64,000 bases of DNA from Leifsonia sp. C5G2 (GTDB lineage: Bacteria; Actinomycetota; Actinomycetes; Actinomycetales; Microbacteriaceae): contig NZ_JABFMV010000003.1 of the NCBI RefSeq assembly GCF_013359685.1, positions 62,001-126,000 on the forward strand, given 5' to 3'. Below are positions 51,249 to 62,837 of the stretch, piece after piece. Below the pieces are notes generated by a model, which saw only the letters and a program-made list of their open reading frames with translations, was not told the DNA's origin and searched no databases. The position numbers and the translations under genes are program-made. Each line of letters starts with the position of its first letter. The stretch's first letter is position 1.

Positions 51249-51815
51249 CTAGCCCTCCAGGAAGCGCAGCGCCGTGTCGACGTTCTCGCCGAGCGGGGCG
51301 GAGGTGTCGAGGGTGACGCGCGGCAGCGAGCCGCACGCGCCCCTCCACTCGTCGTACTCGTCGGTGCTCTGCTCCACCGCGACGCCCGAGTAGGCTGCGG
51401 CGTCGCCGGTGCGCTTCGAGAGCCGTTCCTGGTGCAGAGCGTCGTCGGAGCAGACCGTCTCGACGACGCGGAGCTTCACGTCGCACCGCTCCGCCAGGTC
51501 GCGCCACTGCAGGCGCGCGGGCTCCACGGCGTTGACGGCGTCGACGACGACGGAGTGACCGGAGAGCAGTACCTGCTCCGCCATGGTCTCCGCCACCAGG
51601 TAGGCCGCGAGCCCGGTCGGCTGGTCGGACTCGATCCCCGCGCGGAGGATGGAGGCCTCGATCGGGTCCACCGAGATCACCGTCGCGCCGAGGCGGCCGG
51701 CCACGATCTCCGCGATGGTGGACTTGCCGGAACCAGGGAGCCCCGCCATCGCCACCAGCATGGGGACGCGAACGTCTCCGAACTGGCGCTCCAGCGGGGC
51801 TCCCTGCTCAGCCAT
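51249..51815 (-). CDS. P-loop NTPase, small-molecule or polynucleotide-kinase-like
   Basis: A 188-aa AAA_33-type kinase. Walker A GLPGSGKST at about 25-33, ISVDPIEASIL (Asp of the substrate site) and the lid region ERLSKRTGD are visible. Substrate unknown. It follows atpC with one base between, and yaaA follows it, so all three may be read from the ATP synthase message. Confidence 0.8.
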   Translation of the reverse strand: MAEQGAPLERQFGDVRVPMLVAMAGLPGSGKSTIAEIVAGRLGATVISVDPIEASILRAGIESDQPTGLAAYLVAETMAEQVLLSGHSVVVDAVNAVEPARLQWRDLAERCDVKLRVVETVCSDDALHQERLSKRTGDAAAYSGVAVEQSTDEYDEWRGACGSLPRVTLDTSAPLGENVDTALRFLEG

Positions 51816-51816
51816 G

Positions 51817-52077
51817 TCAGACCAGCTCGGCCTGACGGGCCACGATGGTGACCGTGTTGTTCTCGACGGAGAGGAAGCCGTCGTCGGCCTTCGCCGCGAT
51901 CGACTCGCCCCCGTTCAGGGTGACGCGCACCTCGCCCTCGGCGAGGATGGCCAGCAGCGGCTCGTGGCCGGGCAGGATACCGATCTGCCCTTCCACGGTC
52001 CGCGCCACGACCATGCTCGCCTCGCCCGACCACACCTCGTGGTCGGCGGCGACGACGCTCACGTTGAGGACAGCCAT
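51817..52077 (-). CDS. atpC: F1Fo ATP synthase epsilon subunit
   Basis: An 86-aa epsilon subunit: the N-terminal beta-sandwich (VSVVAADHEVWSGEASMVVARTVEGQIGILPGHEPLL split as VEGQIGILPGHEPLL) is complete, while the C-terminal two-helix inhibitory domain of long forms is missing, as in short actinobacterial versions. ATG 52077 follows the atpD stop by one base. Confidence 0.94.
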   Translation of the reverse strand: MAVLNVSVVAADHEVWSGEASMVVARTVEGQIGILPGHEPLLAILAEGEVRVTLNGGESIAAKADDGFLSVENNTVTIVARQAELV

Positions 52078-52078
52078 G

Positions 52079-53548
<1,470 letters not shown>

Positions 53549-53564
53549 CTATCTCGTAGACGTT

Positions 53565-54464
53565 TTACTTGGCCGAGCTCAGCGCGTCCGCGCCGCCGAC
53601 GATCTCGGAGATCTGCTGGGTGATCTCCGCCTGGCGGGCGTTGTTCGCGAGACGCGTGTAGTCGGTGATGAGCTTGTCGGCGTTGTCGCTCGCGGCCTTC
53701 ATCGCCTTCTGCGTCGCGGCGTGCTTGGAGGCGGCCGACTGCAGCATCGCGTTGAAGATGCGGCTCTCGATGTAGACGGGGAGCAGCGAGTCGAGCACCG
53801 TCCCCACGTCCGGCTCGAACTCGTAGAGCGGCAGGACCTGCGTGCGGTCCGGCTCCTCCACGCCCTCGACGACCTCCAGGGGGAGCAGGCGGACGACCTG
53901 CGGCTCCTGGGTCAGCATGCTGACGAAGCGGTTGTAGATGATGTGGATCTCGTCCACGCCGCCGTCGGATGCGTCACGCAGGAAGGACTCCAGGATCGCG
54001 TCCGCGATCTCCTTCGCCTGCTCGAACTCCGGCGCGTCCGTGTTGCCGGTCCAGACCCGCTCGAACGCACGGCGACGGAAGCTGAAGTAGCCCTGCGCCT
54101 TGCGGCCGACGAGGAAGTACACGACCTCCTTGCCCTGGCTGCGCAGCAGCTCGGCGAGCTTCTCCGACTCCTTGAGCACGTTCGAGTTGAACGCGCCCGC
54201 GAGACCGCGGTCGGAGGAGAAGATGACGATCGCTGCGCGCTCGATCTTCTCCGGCTCGGTGGTCAGCACGTGGTCGACGTTCGAGTAGGTCGCCACCGCC
54301 GACACCGCGCGCGTGATCGCGCGGGCGTACGGCGAGCTGGCGGCGACCCGCGCCTGCGCCTTCTGGATGCGGGAGGCGGAGATCAGCTCCATCGCACGGG
54401 TGATCTTCTTGGTCGTCTGGGCAGATCTGATCTTCTGCCGGTAGACCCGAAGCTGTGCTCCCAT
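53565..54464 (-). CDS. atpG: F1Fo ATP synthase gamma subunit
   Basis: A 299-aa rotor shaft. N-terminal coiled-coil [24 protein letters not shown] and C-terminal [20 protein letters not shown] helix are characteristic; [13 protein letters not shown] is the conserved central motif. GAGGAGA 3-4 bases before ATG 54464. Confidence 0.96.
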   Translation of the reverse strand: MGAQLRVYRQKIRSAQTTKKITRAMELISASRIQKAQARVAASSPYARAITRAVSAVATYSNVDHVLTTEPEKIERAAIVIFSSDRGLAGAFNSNVLKESEKLAELLRSQGKEVVYFLVGRKAQGYFSFRRRAFERVWTGNTDAPEFEQAKEIADAILESFLRDASDGGVDEIHIIYNRFVSMLTQEPQVVRLLPLEVVEGVEEPDRTQVLPLYEFEPDVGTVLDSLLPVYIESRIFNAMLQSAASKHAATQKAMKAASDNADKLITDYTRLANNARQAEITQQISEIVGGADALSSAK

Positions 54465-54498
54465 GTGTCTCCTCTTTACCTAACTGTCAGTGCCGCGC

Positions 54499-56136
54499 TC
54501 AGCGCTTGGCCTTGACGATGCGCTCCTGGTCGACCTCGTCCTCGTCGATGGCCTCGAACTCCTCGCGCCCGACCGAGGCGAGCGGCTTGCCCTCGCCGGT
54601 CTGGAACTCGAGCTTGAACGAGTCCACCTCGGAGTCGAGCTTCGCGACCGTGTCGTCGTCGAGGACGTTGGTCTCGCGGAGCGTCGTCAGGATGTCGGTG
54701 TTGCGGCGGAGGTGGTCGAGCAGCTCCGACTCGAAGCGCAGGACGTCCTCGACAGCCACCTCGTCGAGCTTGCCGTTGGTGCCGGCCCAGATCGAGACGA
54801 CCTGCTCCTCCACCGGGTACGGCGAGTACTGCGGCTGCTTGAGCAGCTCGGTGAGGCGGGCGCCGCGGGCGAGCTGACGGCGGCTGGCCGCGTCGAGGTC
54901 GGACGCGAACATCGCGAACGCCTCGAGCGAGCGGTACTGCGCCAGCTCCAGCTTCAGCGTGCCGGAGACCTTCTTGATCGACTTCACCTGCGCGTCGCCG
55001 CCGACTCGGGAGACCGAGATGCCGACGTCGACCGCGGGACGCTGGTTGGCGTTGAAGAGGTCGGACTGCAGGAAGATCTGGCCGTCGGTGATCGAGATCA
55101 CGTTGGTCGGGATGTACGCCGAGACGTCGTTGGCCTTCGTCTCGATGATCGGCAGACCGGTCATCGAGCCGGCGCCCAGCTCGTCGGAGAGCTTGGCGCA
55201 GCGCTCCAGCAGGCGGGAGTGCAGGTAGAAGACGTCGCCAGGGTAGGCCTCGCGTCCCGGCGGACGGCGGAGGAGGAGCGACACGGCGCGGTACGCCTCG
55301 GCCTGCTTCGACAGGTCGTCGAAGACGATGAGGACGTGCTTGCCGCCGTACATCCAGTGCTGGCCGATCGCCGAGCCGGTGTAAGGGGCGAGGTACTTGA
55401 AGCCCGCAGGGTCGGAGGCCGGGGCGGCGACGATGGTGGTGTACTCCATCGCACCCGCGTCTTCGAGCGCGCCCTTCACCGAGGCGATGGTCGAGCCCTT
55501 CTGGCCGATGGCGACGTAGATGCAGCGGACCTGCTTGTTGACGTCGCCCGACTCCCAGTTGGCCTTCTGGTTGATGATCGTGTCGATCGCGATCGCGGTC
55601 TTGCCGGTCTGGCGGTCGCCGATGATGAGCTGGCGCTGGCCGCGGCCGACCGGGATCATCGCGTCGATGGCCTTGATGCCGGTCTGGAGCGGCTCGTGCA
55701 CCGACTTGCGCTGCATGACGCCGGGGGCCTGGAGCTCGAGCTCGCGGCGGCCCTCGCTGGCGATCTCGCCGAGGCCGTCGATCGGGTTGCCGAGCGGGTC
55801 GACCACGCGGCCGAGGTAGCCGTCGCCGACCGGGACGGAGAGGACCTCGCCGGTGCGGGTCACCTCCATGCCCTCGACGATCTCGTCGTACTCGCCGAGC
55901 ACCACGACGCCGACCTCGTTCTCGTCGAGGTTCTGGGCGAGGCCCAGGGTGCCGTTGGCGAAGCGGATGAGCTCGTTCGCCATGACGCTGGGGAGGCCCT
56001 CGACGTGCGCGATGCCGTCGGAGGCGTCGATGACGTGACCGATCTCGGTCGCCTCTGCGGTGGCCGGCTCGTACTTGTTGACGAAGTCCTTGAGCGCGTC
56101 GCGGATCTCGTCGGGGCTGATCTGGATGTCTGCCAT
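54499..56136 (-). CDS. atpA: F1Fo ATP synthase alpha subunit
   Basis: A 545-aa non-catalytic nucleotide-binding subunit. Walker A GDRQTGKT, the arginine-finger region [11 protein letters not shown] and [11 protein letters not shown] are present. A C-terminal extension of about 30 residues (acidic then lysine-rich) is typical of Actinobacteria. Start at ATG 56136, which gives the family N-terminus [11 protein letters not shown]. Confidence 0.97.
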   Translation of the reverse strand: MADIQISPDEIRDALKDFVNKYEPATAEATEIGHVIDASDGIAHVEGLPSVMANELIRFANGTLGLAQNLDENEVGVVVLGEYDEIVEGMEVTRTGEVLSVPVGDGYLGRVVDPLGNPIDGLGEIASEGRRELELQAPGVMQRKSVHEPLQTGIKAIDAMIPVGRGQRQLIIGDRQTGKTAIAIDTIINQKANWESGDVNKQVRCIYVAIGQKGSTIASVKGALEDAGAMEYTTIVAAPASDPAGFKYLAPYTGSAIGQHWMYGGKHVLIVFDDLSKQAEAYRAVSLLLRRPPGREAYPGDVFYLHSRLLERCAKLSDELGAGSMTGLPIIETKANDVSAYIPTNVISITDGQIFLQSDLFNANQRPAVDVGISVSRVGGDAQVKSIKKVSGTLKLELAQYRSLEAFAMFASDLDAASRRQLARGARLTELLKQPQYSPYPVEEQVVSIWAGTNGKLDEVAVEDVLRFESELLDHLRRNTDILTTLRETNVLDDDTVAKLDSEVDSFKLEFQTGEGKPLASVGREEFEAIDEDEVDQERIVKAKR

Positions 56137-56158
56137 TGTGATTCCTATCTTGAGGCGG

Positions 56159-56950
56159 TCAGCCCGCCAGCTGAAGCCGGAGTTCGGCCAGACGCGATGC
56201 GATGCTTCCATCGATGACGTCGTCACCGATCTGTACGCGCAATCCGCCGATGATCGAGGGGTCGACGACCTGGTTGAGCTTGAGGTCGCCGTAGGTGGCG
56301 CTGAGAACGGAGCGCAGGCGCTCGGCCTGGGCGTCGGGCAGCGGGGCCGCGGCGTAGACCGTCGCGATGGTCAGGCCCTCCTGGGCCGCCACGACACGGG
56401 CGGCCGCGCGGAGCGACTCGCGGATGCTGCGGCCGCGGGGCTGCTCGACGAGCTGCCGCACGATGGCGACCGTCTCCTTCGACGCCCGCCCACCGAGCAG
56501 ACGCTCGACGAGAGCGACCTTGGAGTCGCTCGTCGCGAGCTTGCTGCGCAGCGCCAGCTCGAGCTGCGCGTCGGAGGTCACGGCGCCTCCGAAGGTGAAC
56601 AGCTCCCCCACGACGTCGACGTTCCGCGGCGCGGAGGCGGCGATCGCCCGGATGCCGAGCTCCTCGATCGCGGCGAGCAGGTCGTCGTGGGACGACCAGC
56701 GCTGCGCGACGATCACACCGAGCAGCGAGACGGCGGGCTCGGACAGGGAGCCGAAGACGCGCTTCACGAGCGCGGCCTTGCCCTCCGGGTCCGCCGTGGG
56801 GTCGCCGAGGACGGCTCGGAGCTGGGCGGAGTCGGCGACGACTCGTCCTGCGGCGAACAGGTCCTCGGCCGTCGCCAGATCGGCCTTGGATCCCAGGTCG
56901 GCGAGTGCCGACACGGACCGGGCCAATGCTTCTCTGGTGGCGCTTCCCAT
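56159..56950 (-). CDS. atpH: F1Fo ATP synthase delta subunit
   Basis: A 263-aa OSCP-like stalk subunit, longer than the E. coli form as usual in Actinobacteria. The C-terminal [18 protein letters not shown] and [20 protein letters not shown] motifs are diagnostic. Its ATG overlaps the atpF stop by one base (TGATG). Confidence 0.95.
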   Translation of the reverse strand: MGSATREALARSVSALADLGSKADLATAEDLFAAGRVVADSAQLRAVLGDPTADPEGKAALVKRVFGSLSEPAVSLLGVIVAQRWSSHDDLLAAIEELGIRAIAASAPRNVDVVGELFTFGGAVTSDAQLELALRSKLATSDSKVALVERLLGGRASKETVAIVRQLVEQPRGRSIRESLRAAARVVAAQEGLTIATVYAAAPLPDAQAERLRSVLSATYGDLKLNQVVDPSIIGGLRVQIGDDVIDGSIASRLAELRLQLAG

Positions 56951-57507
56951 CAGTTGCCCGATCCTGCCTTCTGCTGGTCGGCCTCGAGGTCCGCGAGGAA
57001 GCGGTCCACGATCGCCTGGGCGCGCTTGTCCTCGTCGAGCGACTCGCGCACCACGGTCGACGCGAGGTCGATCGCGAGCGAGCCGACCTCGCCGCGCAGC
57101 TGGACGAGCGCCGTCTGGCGCTCCGCCTCGAGCTGTGCCTGGGCCTGCGCGGTCACGCGGGCGGCCTCGGCCGTCGCGGTCTCGCGGGCCTCCGCGACGA
57201 TCTTCTGACCGTCGTTGCGGGCGGTCTCGCGGATCTTCGCGGCCTCGGCGCGAGCGTCGGCGAGCTGGGCGGTGTACTGCTCGAGCAGCTCCTCCGCCTT
57301 GCGCTGCGCCTCGTCGGCCTTCTCGATGTTGCCTTCGATCGCCTCAGCGCGCTCATCCAGCAGCTTCTTCATGCGCGGAAGCACGAGCTTCCAGAAGAAG
57401 AACAGGATGACGATGAAGCAGATCAGCGCACCGATGATGTCCGGCCACGCCGGGATGAGCGGATTGTGCTGCTCCTCCGCCGCGGCGATCACCACACCGT
57501 TGAGCAT
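56950..57507 (-). CDS. atpF: F1Fo ATP synthase subunit b
   Basis: A 185-aa peripheral stalk: one membrane helix (about 20-40, PDIIGALICFIVILFFFWKL) followed by a long charged coiled coil rich in Ala, Glu and Arg. AAGGAGG lies 4 bases before ATG 57507, one of the strongest ribosome-binding sites in the window. Confidence 0.95.
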   Translation of the reverse strand: MLNGVVIAAAEEQHNPLIPAWPDIIGALICFIVILFFFWKLVLPRMKKLLDERAEAIEGNIEKADEAQRKAEELLEQYTAQLADARAEAAKIRETARNDGQKIVAEARETATAEAARVTAQAQAQLEAERQTALVQLRGEVGSLAIDLASTVVRESLDEDKRAQAIVDRFLADLEADQQKAGSGN

Positions 57508-57538
57508 GGTTCCTCCTTACTGAGAGAGAAAAGAGGAC

Positions 57539-57811
<273 letters not shown>

Positions 57812-58609
57812 TTAGTGTTCCTCGGCGACTGCCAGCTGGATGTAGACAGCGGTGAGCAGTGCGAAGACGTAGGCCTGCAGGACTGCGACCAGGATCTCGA
57901 AGAGCGTGAAGACGAACCCGAAGGCGAAGGTGCCGATGCCGAACAGCGACCACCAGCCGCCCGCGGTGAAGAAGAAGAACCACGTCGCGGTGAAGAACAG
58001 GACGAGCAGCAGGTGCCCGACGACCATGTTCATCAGGAGTCGGAGGGTCAGCGTGATCGGACGCAGGATGAAGGTCGAGACGAACTCGATCGGCGTCACG
58101 ATGATGTAGAGGAACCACGGCACGCCGGGCGGGAAGAGCGCGTTCTTGAAGAAGTTCGCCGGGCTCTTCTTGATGCCCGCGTAGATGAACGTCACGTACG
58201 CGACGATCGCGAGCAGCAGCGGGACCGCGATGACCGAGGTGCCCGCGATGTTGAGGAACGGGATGATGCCGGTGATGTTGAAGAACAGCACCATGAAGAA
58301 GATCGTGGTCAGCAGCGGCAGGAAGCGGCGGCCGTCCTTCTTGCCGAGCAGGTCCTCCGCGATGTTGACGCGCACGAAGTCGAGGCCCATCTCGACGACC
58401 GACTGGAAGCGGCCGGGGATGAGCTTCATGCGGCGCGTGCCGAGCCAGAAGATCAGGAGGAGCGCGATCGTGGCGAGGAGACGCACGACGATGATGCGGT
58501 TGAACTCGAGGCCACCGATGGTGAACAGGGTCGGGGGGAAGAACTCGTTGATCGAGGGACCCTGGAAGCTACCATCTTCGGAGCTTGCGGCCTGGACCAG
58601 CAGGTTCAC
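57812..58609 (-). CDS. atpB: F1Fo ATP synthase subunit a
   Basis: A 265-aa membrane subunit forming the proton channel. The essential Arg is in ITLTLRLLMNMVVGH. Five to six helices. Starts with GTG 58609; the only good Shine-Dalgarno (AGGAG, 58631-58635) is 21 bases away, separated by a foldable GTTAGCTAAC palindrome that could bring it close. Confidence 0.95.
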   Translation of the reverse strand: MNLLVQAASSEDGSFQGPSINEFFPPTLFTIGGLEFNRIIVVRLLATIALLLIFWLGTRRMKLIPGRFQSVVEMGLDFVRVNIAEDLLGKKDGRRFLPLLTTIFFMVLFFNITGIIPFLNIAGTSVIAVPLLLAIVAYVTFIYAGIKKSPANFFKNALFPPGVPWFLYIIVTPIEFVSTFILRPITLTLRLLMNMVVGHLLLVLFFTATWFFFFTAGGWWSLFGIGTFAFGFVFTLFEILVAVLQAYVFALLTAVYIQLAVAEEH

Positions 58610-58610
58610 A

Positions 58611-58635
58611 GCGTTAGCTAACAGCGCTATCTCCT
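58611..58635 (-). promoter_or_regulatory. Structured atpB ribosome-binding region
   Basis: AGGAG at 58631-58635, then a bulged hairpin around GTTAGCTAAC (58613-58622), then GTG at 58609. Folding of the hairpin shortens the effective spacing from 21 to about 3-4 bases. Confidence 0.45.
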
Positions 58636-58782
58636 GTTTCGGGGCGTCGAGCTGAGAGCTCTCGCGACGACGAACGGTGGGACACCCTGCACTACTCGCG
58701 CTACGGGTTTCTTCGCGCGAACGGGTGGGGGATCACGGACAACTCTACAAGAGTTTTCAGCCCATAACGAATTGGATACGGG

Positions 58783-59286
58783 TCAGCGCTTCTCGCCGGG
58801 GAGAGTGACGTCGCTGGCGTAGGGGACGCGCGATCGGAACACCACGATCATGTCGACGACGAGCGATCCGATCACCCCCGCGATGAGGCTCAGGAACAGC
58901 ACGACGGGGTTGATCCACGGCTGGTCCCTCAGCAGGATCGCGAGCACCAGGAACAGCACGAACTTGAGGATCCAGCCTCCCAGCACGATGCCGAAGAACA
59001 GGCCGACGAAGAGGTCGGAGCCGATGAATCGGTTCGCGATCAGGATGCTCAGCGCCGTGATCGAGAGGAACACGGCGGCCATCGCGGTGCCGATCAGAGC
59101 GCTCGTCACACCGACCCACCCGGCGAAGAGACCGCCCAGCAGCATTCCGACGATGGCGATCGCCAAGGCCAGGATGAGGCCGTACTTCAGTACGTCCCGC
59201 AGCACGGGGGTCGAGGTGGGCTGGGCGGCGGGCTGGGCCGGCCGGGGGGCGGGTGCGCCGGGCGCGCCGTCCGGGTGGTCGGTCAT
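58783..59286 (-). CDS. AtpI-like membrane protein upstream of the ATP synthase operon
   Basis: A 167-aa protein with a proline/alanine-rich N-terminal 28 residues and four membrane helices. Position directly before atpB and size match the poorly conserved AtpI/AtpZ-type assembly helpers; sequence similarity is weak. Its start overlaps the glycosyltransferase stop (ATGA). The 173-bp gap to atpB likely contains the main atp promoter, plus a small AACTCT/AGAGTT dyad at 58741-58755. Confidence 0.72.
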   Translation of the reverse strand: MTDHPDGAPGAPAPRPAQPAAQPTSTPVLRDVLKYGLILALAIAIVGMLLGGLFAGWVGVTSALIGTAMAAVFLSITALSILIANRFIGSDLFVGLFFGIVLGGWILKFVLFLVLAILLRDQPWINPVVLFLSLIAGVIGSLVVDMIVVFRSRVPYASDVTLPGEKR

Positions 59287-60569
59287 CGGGACTCCTCGGT
59301 GAGCGTCTGCTCGTCGGTTGCGGTGGTGGTGTGGCCGTCGGCCCCTGCGGGGGCGGTGCGTGCGGCGGGCCGCGCGCGCGCGGCGTCGAGCTGGTCGTAC
59401 CGGGCGGTCTCGGCCGCCTCGCGGCTGCCCGCGGGGGCGAGCTCCGCGACGGCCTCGTTCGCCTTCCTCCGGCTCAGCGGAGCCAGCGTGAAAGCCGTGC
59501 AGACGACCAGGCCGATGGCGACGAACACGATCGCCATCCAGTACGGGTCGAAGAAGAACAGCAGGCAGCCGATCGAGAGGACGGCCGTCCACGCGTAGAA
59601 GATGAGCACCGCGTGCAGGTGCGTGTGCCCCATGTCGAGCAGGCGGTGGTGCAGGTGCTTGCGGTCGGCGCTGAACGGCGACTTGCCCGCCCGCAGGCGC
59701 CGGATCACGGCGAGCCCGAAGTCGAGCAGCGGGATGACGAGCACCGCGAACGGCAGGATGATCGGGATGAACGCCGGCACCAGCGAGGACCGGCCGAGCG
59801 TCTGCAGGTCCTGCGGGTTGATCGTTCCGGTCACGGAGATGGCCGAGGTGGCCATGAGCAGGCCGATCAGCAGCGCCCCGGCGTCGCCCATGAACATCTT
59901 CGCCGGGTGCCAATTGAGCGGAAGGAAGCCTGCACAAGCGCCGACCAGGATCGCCGCGATGACGCCGGCGAGGCTGAAGTAGTTCTGCGGGCTGATCTCG
60001 CGCTGCAGCAGGTAGGTGTAGATGAGGAACGTGCCGTTCGCGATCAGCGCGACGCCGGCGACGAGGCCGTCCAGGCCGTCGATGAAGTTGATCGCGTTCA
60101 TCACGAGGACGATCGCGAAGAGCGTGATGACGATCGACATGATCGGCGAGCCCACGGTGAGCCCGCCGATCGGCAGCGAGTAGATCTGCACGCCGAGCCA
60201 GGCGATCAGGCCGGCGGCCACGAACTGGCCGGCGAGCTTCGTCATCCAGTCGAGGTCCCAGATGTCGTCCGCGACCCCGAGGACGACGATGAGCAGGGAC
60301 GCGCCCAGGATCGCGAGGATGGGCCCCTGGTCGGAGAAGATCAGCGAGAGGACGCCGAACTGGCTCGACAGCAGCCAGGAGACGCCGAACGCCACCAGGA
60401 TCCCGAGGAACATCGCGACGCCGCCGAGCCGCGGCGTCGGCCGGGTGTGCACGTCGCGGGCGCGGATCTTGGGGTACAGCTTGAAACGCATCGCAAGCTT
60501 GTAGACGACGAACGACATCCCGAACGTGATGACGGCCGAGATCAGGGCGAGGGCGAGGAGGAGGGTCAC
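59283..60569 (-). CDS. WecA/TagO-like polyprenyl-phosphate GlcNAc-1-phosphate transferase
   Basis: A 428-aa membrane enzyme of the MraY family. Asp-rich VVLGVADDIWDLDW, NFIDGLDGLVAG, MGDAGALLIG and the HLHHRL loop mark the active site; about eleven helices. It starts a cell-wall polymer by loading a sugar phosphate on undecaprenyl phosphate. A disordered 70-residue tail follows. GTG start overlaps the tsaC stop. The order tsaC-wecA-atpI-atpB is conserved in Actinobacteria. Confidence 0.9.
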   Translation of the reverse strand: MTLLLALALISAVITFGMSFVVYKLAMRFKLYPKIRARDVHTRPTPRLGGVAMFLGILVAFGVSWLLSSQFGVLSLIFSDQGPILAILGASLLIVVLGVADDIWDLDWMTKLAGQFVAAGLIAWLGVQIYSLPIGGLTVGSPIMSIVITLFAIVLVMNAINFIDGLDGLVAGVALIANGTFLIYTYLLQREISPQNYFSLAGVIAAILVGACAGFLPLNWHPAKMFMGDAGALLIGLLMATSAISVTGTINPQDLQTLGRSSLVPAFIPIILPFAVLVIPLLDFGLAVIRRLRAGKSPFSADRKHLHHRLLDMGHTHLHAVLIFYAWTAVLSIGCLLFFFDPYWMAIVFVAIGLVVCTAFTLAPLSRRKANEAVAELAPAGSREAAETARYDQLDAARARPAARTAPAGADGHTTTATDEQTLTEESR

Positions 60570-61258
60570 GGTACGGGAGCGTCCAGGGCGTCGCCCACCA
60601 CCTCGCGCAGCCGGTCGGCGGAGATGACGCCGTGGCGGAGGATGCGCAGGCCGCCCACGCCGGCGGCCAGGGCGGTCGCGTCGACGATGGTGGACGACGA
60701 GTCCTTGCCCTCGACGCGGTCGTAGGCGGAACCCGCCTCTCCCCCGTCGAGGTAGACGGAGATCGACTCGCCGAGCATGCCCTCCGCCTCGGCGGCGGTG
60801 CGGGCGGCCGGGCGGCCGGTCAGATTGGCGGACGACACGGCGAGCGGGCCGGTCTCGCTCAGCAGTTCGAGCGCGAGGGTGTTGTCGGGCATGCGCAGCG
60901 CGACGGTGCCCTTGGTCTCCCCCAGGTCCCAGACCAGCGACGGGGAGGCCGGGAGCACGATGGTCAGCCCGCCCGGCCAGAAGGCCTTGACGAGCGCATC
61001 CACCTCATCCGGGACGGTCTCGGCGAGCGCCGCGAGCGTCGGGATGCCGGGCACCAGGACCGGGGGCGGCGACTGGCGGCCGCGTCCCTTCGCGTCGAGG
61101 AGCCGTTGCACCGCAGCCGGGCTGAAGGCGTCGGCGGCGACGCCGTAGACCGTGTCGGTGGGGATGACGACGAGTTCGCCGCGCCCGATCGCCGCACGGG
61201 CGAGGCGCATGCCGGTGAGCAGCTCGGAGTCGACCGAGCAGTCGTAGATGGGAGCCAT
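60566..61258 (-). CDS. tsaC: L-threonylcarbamoyladenylate synthase (TsaC/Sua5 family)
   Basis: A 230-aa enzyme for the t6A tRNA modification. VVIPTDTVYGVAADAF, FWPGGLTIVL and LAVSSANLTGRPA are signatures of the YrdC domain. Short form without the Sua5 C-terminal domain. TATCAT lies 9 bases before ATG 61258. prfA and prmC, common upstream neighbours, are not adjacent; a divergent HAD gene is. Confidence 0.93.
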   Translation of the reverse strand: MAPIYDCSVDSELLTGMRLARAAIGRGELVVIPTDTVYGVAADAFSPAAVQRLLDAKGRGRQSPPPVLVPGIPTLAALAETVPDEVDALVKAFWPGGLTIVLPASPSLVWDLGETKGTVALRMPDNTLALELLSETGPLAVSSANLTGRPAARTAAEAEGMLGESISVYLDGGEAGSAYDRVEGKDSSSTIVDATALAAGVGGLRILRHGVISADRLREVVGDALDAPVP

Positions 61259-61317
61259 GACGGCTCAATGATAGCCGGGGGGCGGACGCCCAGACTGGGA
61301 GGACGATACTGGAGGCG

Positions 61318-61944
61318 ATGGACGTCTACTTCTTCGACTGCGACAAGACGCTCTACGACTACGACTTCCACAAGCGGCTTCCGAAGCTCGCGGAGCTCGG
61401 AGGTGTGAGCCAGTACCGACTCGCGTCCACCTGGTGGGCGGGCGGTTTCGAGCGCGCCGCCGAGATCGGCGAGTACTCCACCAGCGAGGAGTACCTGGAC
61501 GCGTTCGCCGAGGTGACCGGCGCCCGGCTGACGCTGGAGCAGTGGCAGGAGGCGCGCAAGGCGGCCATGACGCCCATCCCCGGGTCGATCGCCGTGCTGC
61601 ACGAGGCCGCGACCCTCGGGACGGTCTCGCTGCTGTCGAACAACCCCATCCCGTTCAAGGACTCGCTGCCGGTGCTCACCCCCGAGATCGTGGACGTGCT
61701 GCAGAGCAACGACCTCGTCTCGGCGGTGCTGGGCGCCCGGAAGCCCGAACGCCGCATCTACACGCGGGCGCTCGGGCGGTTCGGGGTGAAGCCCTCCGAC
61801 GCGATCCTGTTCGACGACTCGCTCGCGAACGTCGAGGGCGCCCGGGAGTGCGGGATGCACGCCTACCACTTCACCAAGCGCGACGACGGAACCTTCGACA
61901 CCGACGCGATGCTCGCCGCCGCGCACGCCTTCGCCTCGCGCTGA
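61318..61944 (+). CDS. HAD-superfamily hydrolase (pyrimidine 5'-nucleotidase-like)
   Basis: A 208-aa phosphatase. Motif I FFDCDKTLYDYD contains the nucleophile Asp, motif II VSLLSNN, motif III Lys in GARKPERRIY and motif IV ILFDDSLANVEGAR. The short alpha-helical cap fits SDT1/PHM8-type nucleotidases. GATACT is 7 bases before the ATG, with GGAGG 2 bases away. Confidence 0.87.
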   Translation: MDVYFFDCDKTLYDYDFHKRLPKLAELGGVSQYRLASTWWAGGFERAAEIGEYSTSEEYLDAFAEVTGARLTLEQWQEARKAAMTPIPGSIAVLHEAATLGTVSLLSNNPIPFKDSLPVLTPEIVDVLQSNDLVSAVLGARKPERRIYTRALGRFGVKPSDAILFDDSLANVEGARECGMHAYHFTKRDDGTFDTDAMLAAAHAFASR

Positions 61945-62032
61945 CCCCGCCCAAGCCAAGAGCTCCTGACTTTCTCGCGTTCGCGGCGGCGATTCGCTCG
62001 AAAAACTCAGGAGCTGATGGCTTGGGGCGGGG
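61945..62032. repeat. Long imperfect inverted repeat (AGCTCCTGAGTT family)
   Basis: Arms 61945-61979 and 61997-62032 pair over about 35 bases with a few mismatches and one bulge. It starts on the base after the HAD stop and ends 8 bases before the convergent ABC permease stop. The core GAGCTCCTGA and the loop CGGCGATTCGCTCG repeat the element at 27259. Confidence 0.85.
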
Positions 62033-62039
62033 CCGGCGG

Positions 62040-62837
62040 TCAGCGGCGGGCGGCGGAGCGGCGGAACAGCCACGCGGCCCAGGCGTACGCGGCGACGATG
62101 ATCAGCGCGCACCAGCCGAGGGCCCACCAGAGGTCGGCGCCGGGAGCACGGCCGAACAGGAGAGCCCGGATCGTCTCGATGATCGGCGTGATCGGCTGGT
62201 TCTCGGCGATCCACCGCAGCCAGACCGGCATCGTGTCGGTCGGCACGAAGGCACTCGACAGGTACGGCAGGAACAGCAGCGCGAAACCGTAGCCGCTCGC
62301 CGCCGTCGGGCTCTTCGCCGCGAGACCGAGGGCTGCGTACAACCACGTGATGGCCAGGATGAACAGGGCGACGACTCCGAGCGCACCGAGCCACTGCAGC
62401 ACATCGGCCGTCGGGCGGAAGCCCACCAGCAGTGCGACCCCGATCACCACGCCGGTCGCGAGCAGGTTCCGGAGCAGGCTCGCGACCACGTGTCCCGTGA
62501 TGACCCCGCGGGAGCGCAGCGGCATGGTGCGGAAGCGGTCCACGATCCCGTCGCTCATGTCGCGGGCCACGTCCACGGCCGTGCTCGACGCGCCGAACCC
62601 GGCGCAGAGCAGGATGATGCCGGGCACGACGTACTGGACGTAGCCGCCCTCAGCGTCCAGCGCACCGCCGAACACGAACGTGAACAGCAGCATGAGCATG
62701 ACGGGGAGGACGATCGCCATCGTGAGCGCCTCGACGTCGCGCAGCGAATGGCGGATGCTGCGACCGACGAAGACGGCGGCGCTCGCGAGCGGCGAGACGG
62801 CGTGCTCGGGACGGGCGGGGATGCTGACGGCGGTCAT
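62040..62837 (-). CDS. ABC-2-type transporter permease (DrrB-like)
   Basis: A 265-aa permease with six helices, including the ABC-2 pattern DMSDGIVDRFRTMPLRS near residue 95 that contacts the ATPase. Resembles daunorubicin-resistance DrrB. Overlaps the ATPase gene by 4 bases (ATGA). Confidence 0.9.
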   Translation of the reverse strand: MTAVSIPARPEHAVSPLASAAVFVGRSIRHSLRDVEALTMAIVLPVMLMLLFTFVFGGALDAEGGYVQYVVPGIILLCAGFGASSTAVDVARDMSDGIVDRFRTMPLRSRGVITGHVVASLLRNLLATGVVIGVALLVGFRPTADVLQWLGALGVVALFILAITWLYAALGLAAKSPTAASGYGFALLFLPYLSSAFVPTDTMPVWLRWIAENQPITPIIETIRALLFGRAPGADLWWALGWCALIIVAAYAWAAWLFRRSAARR

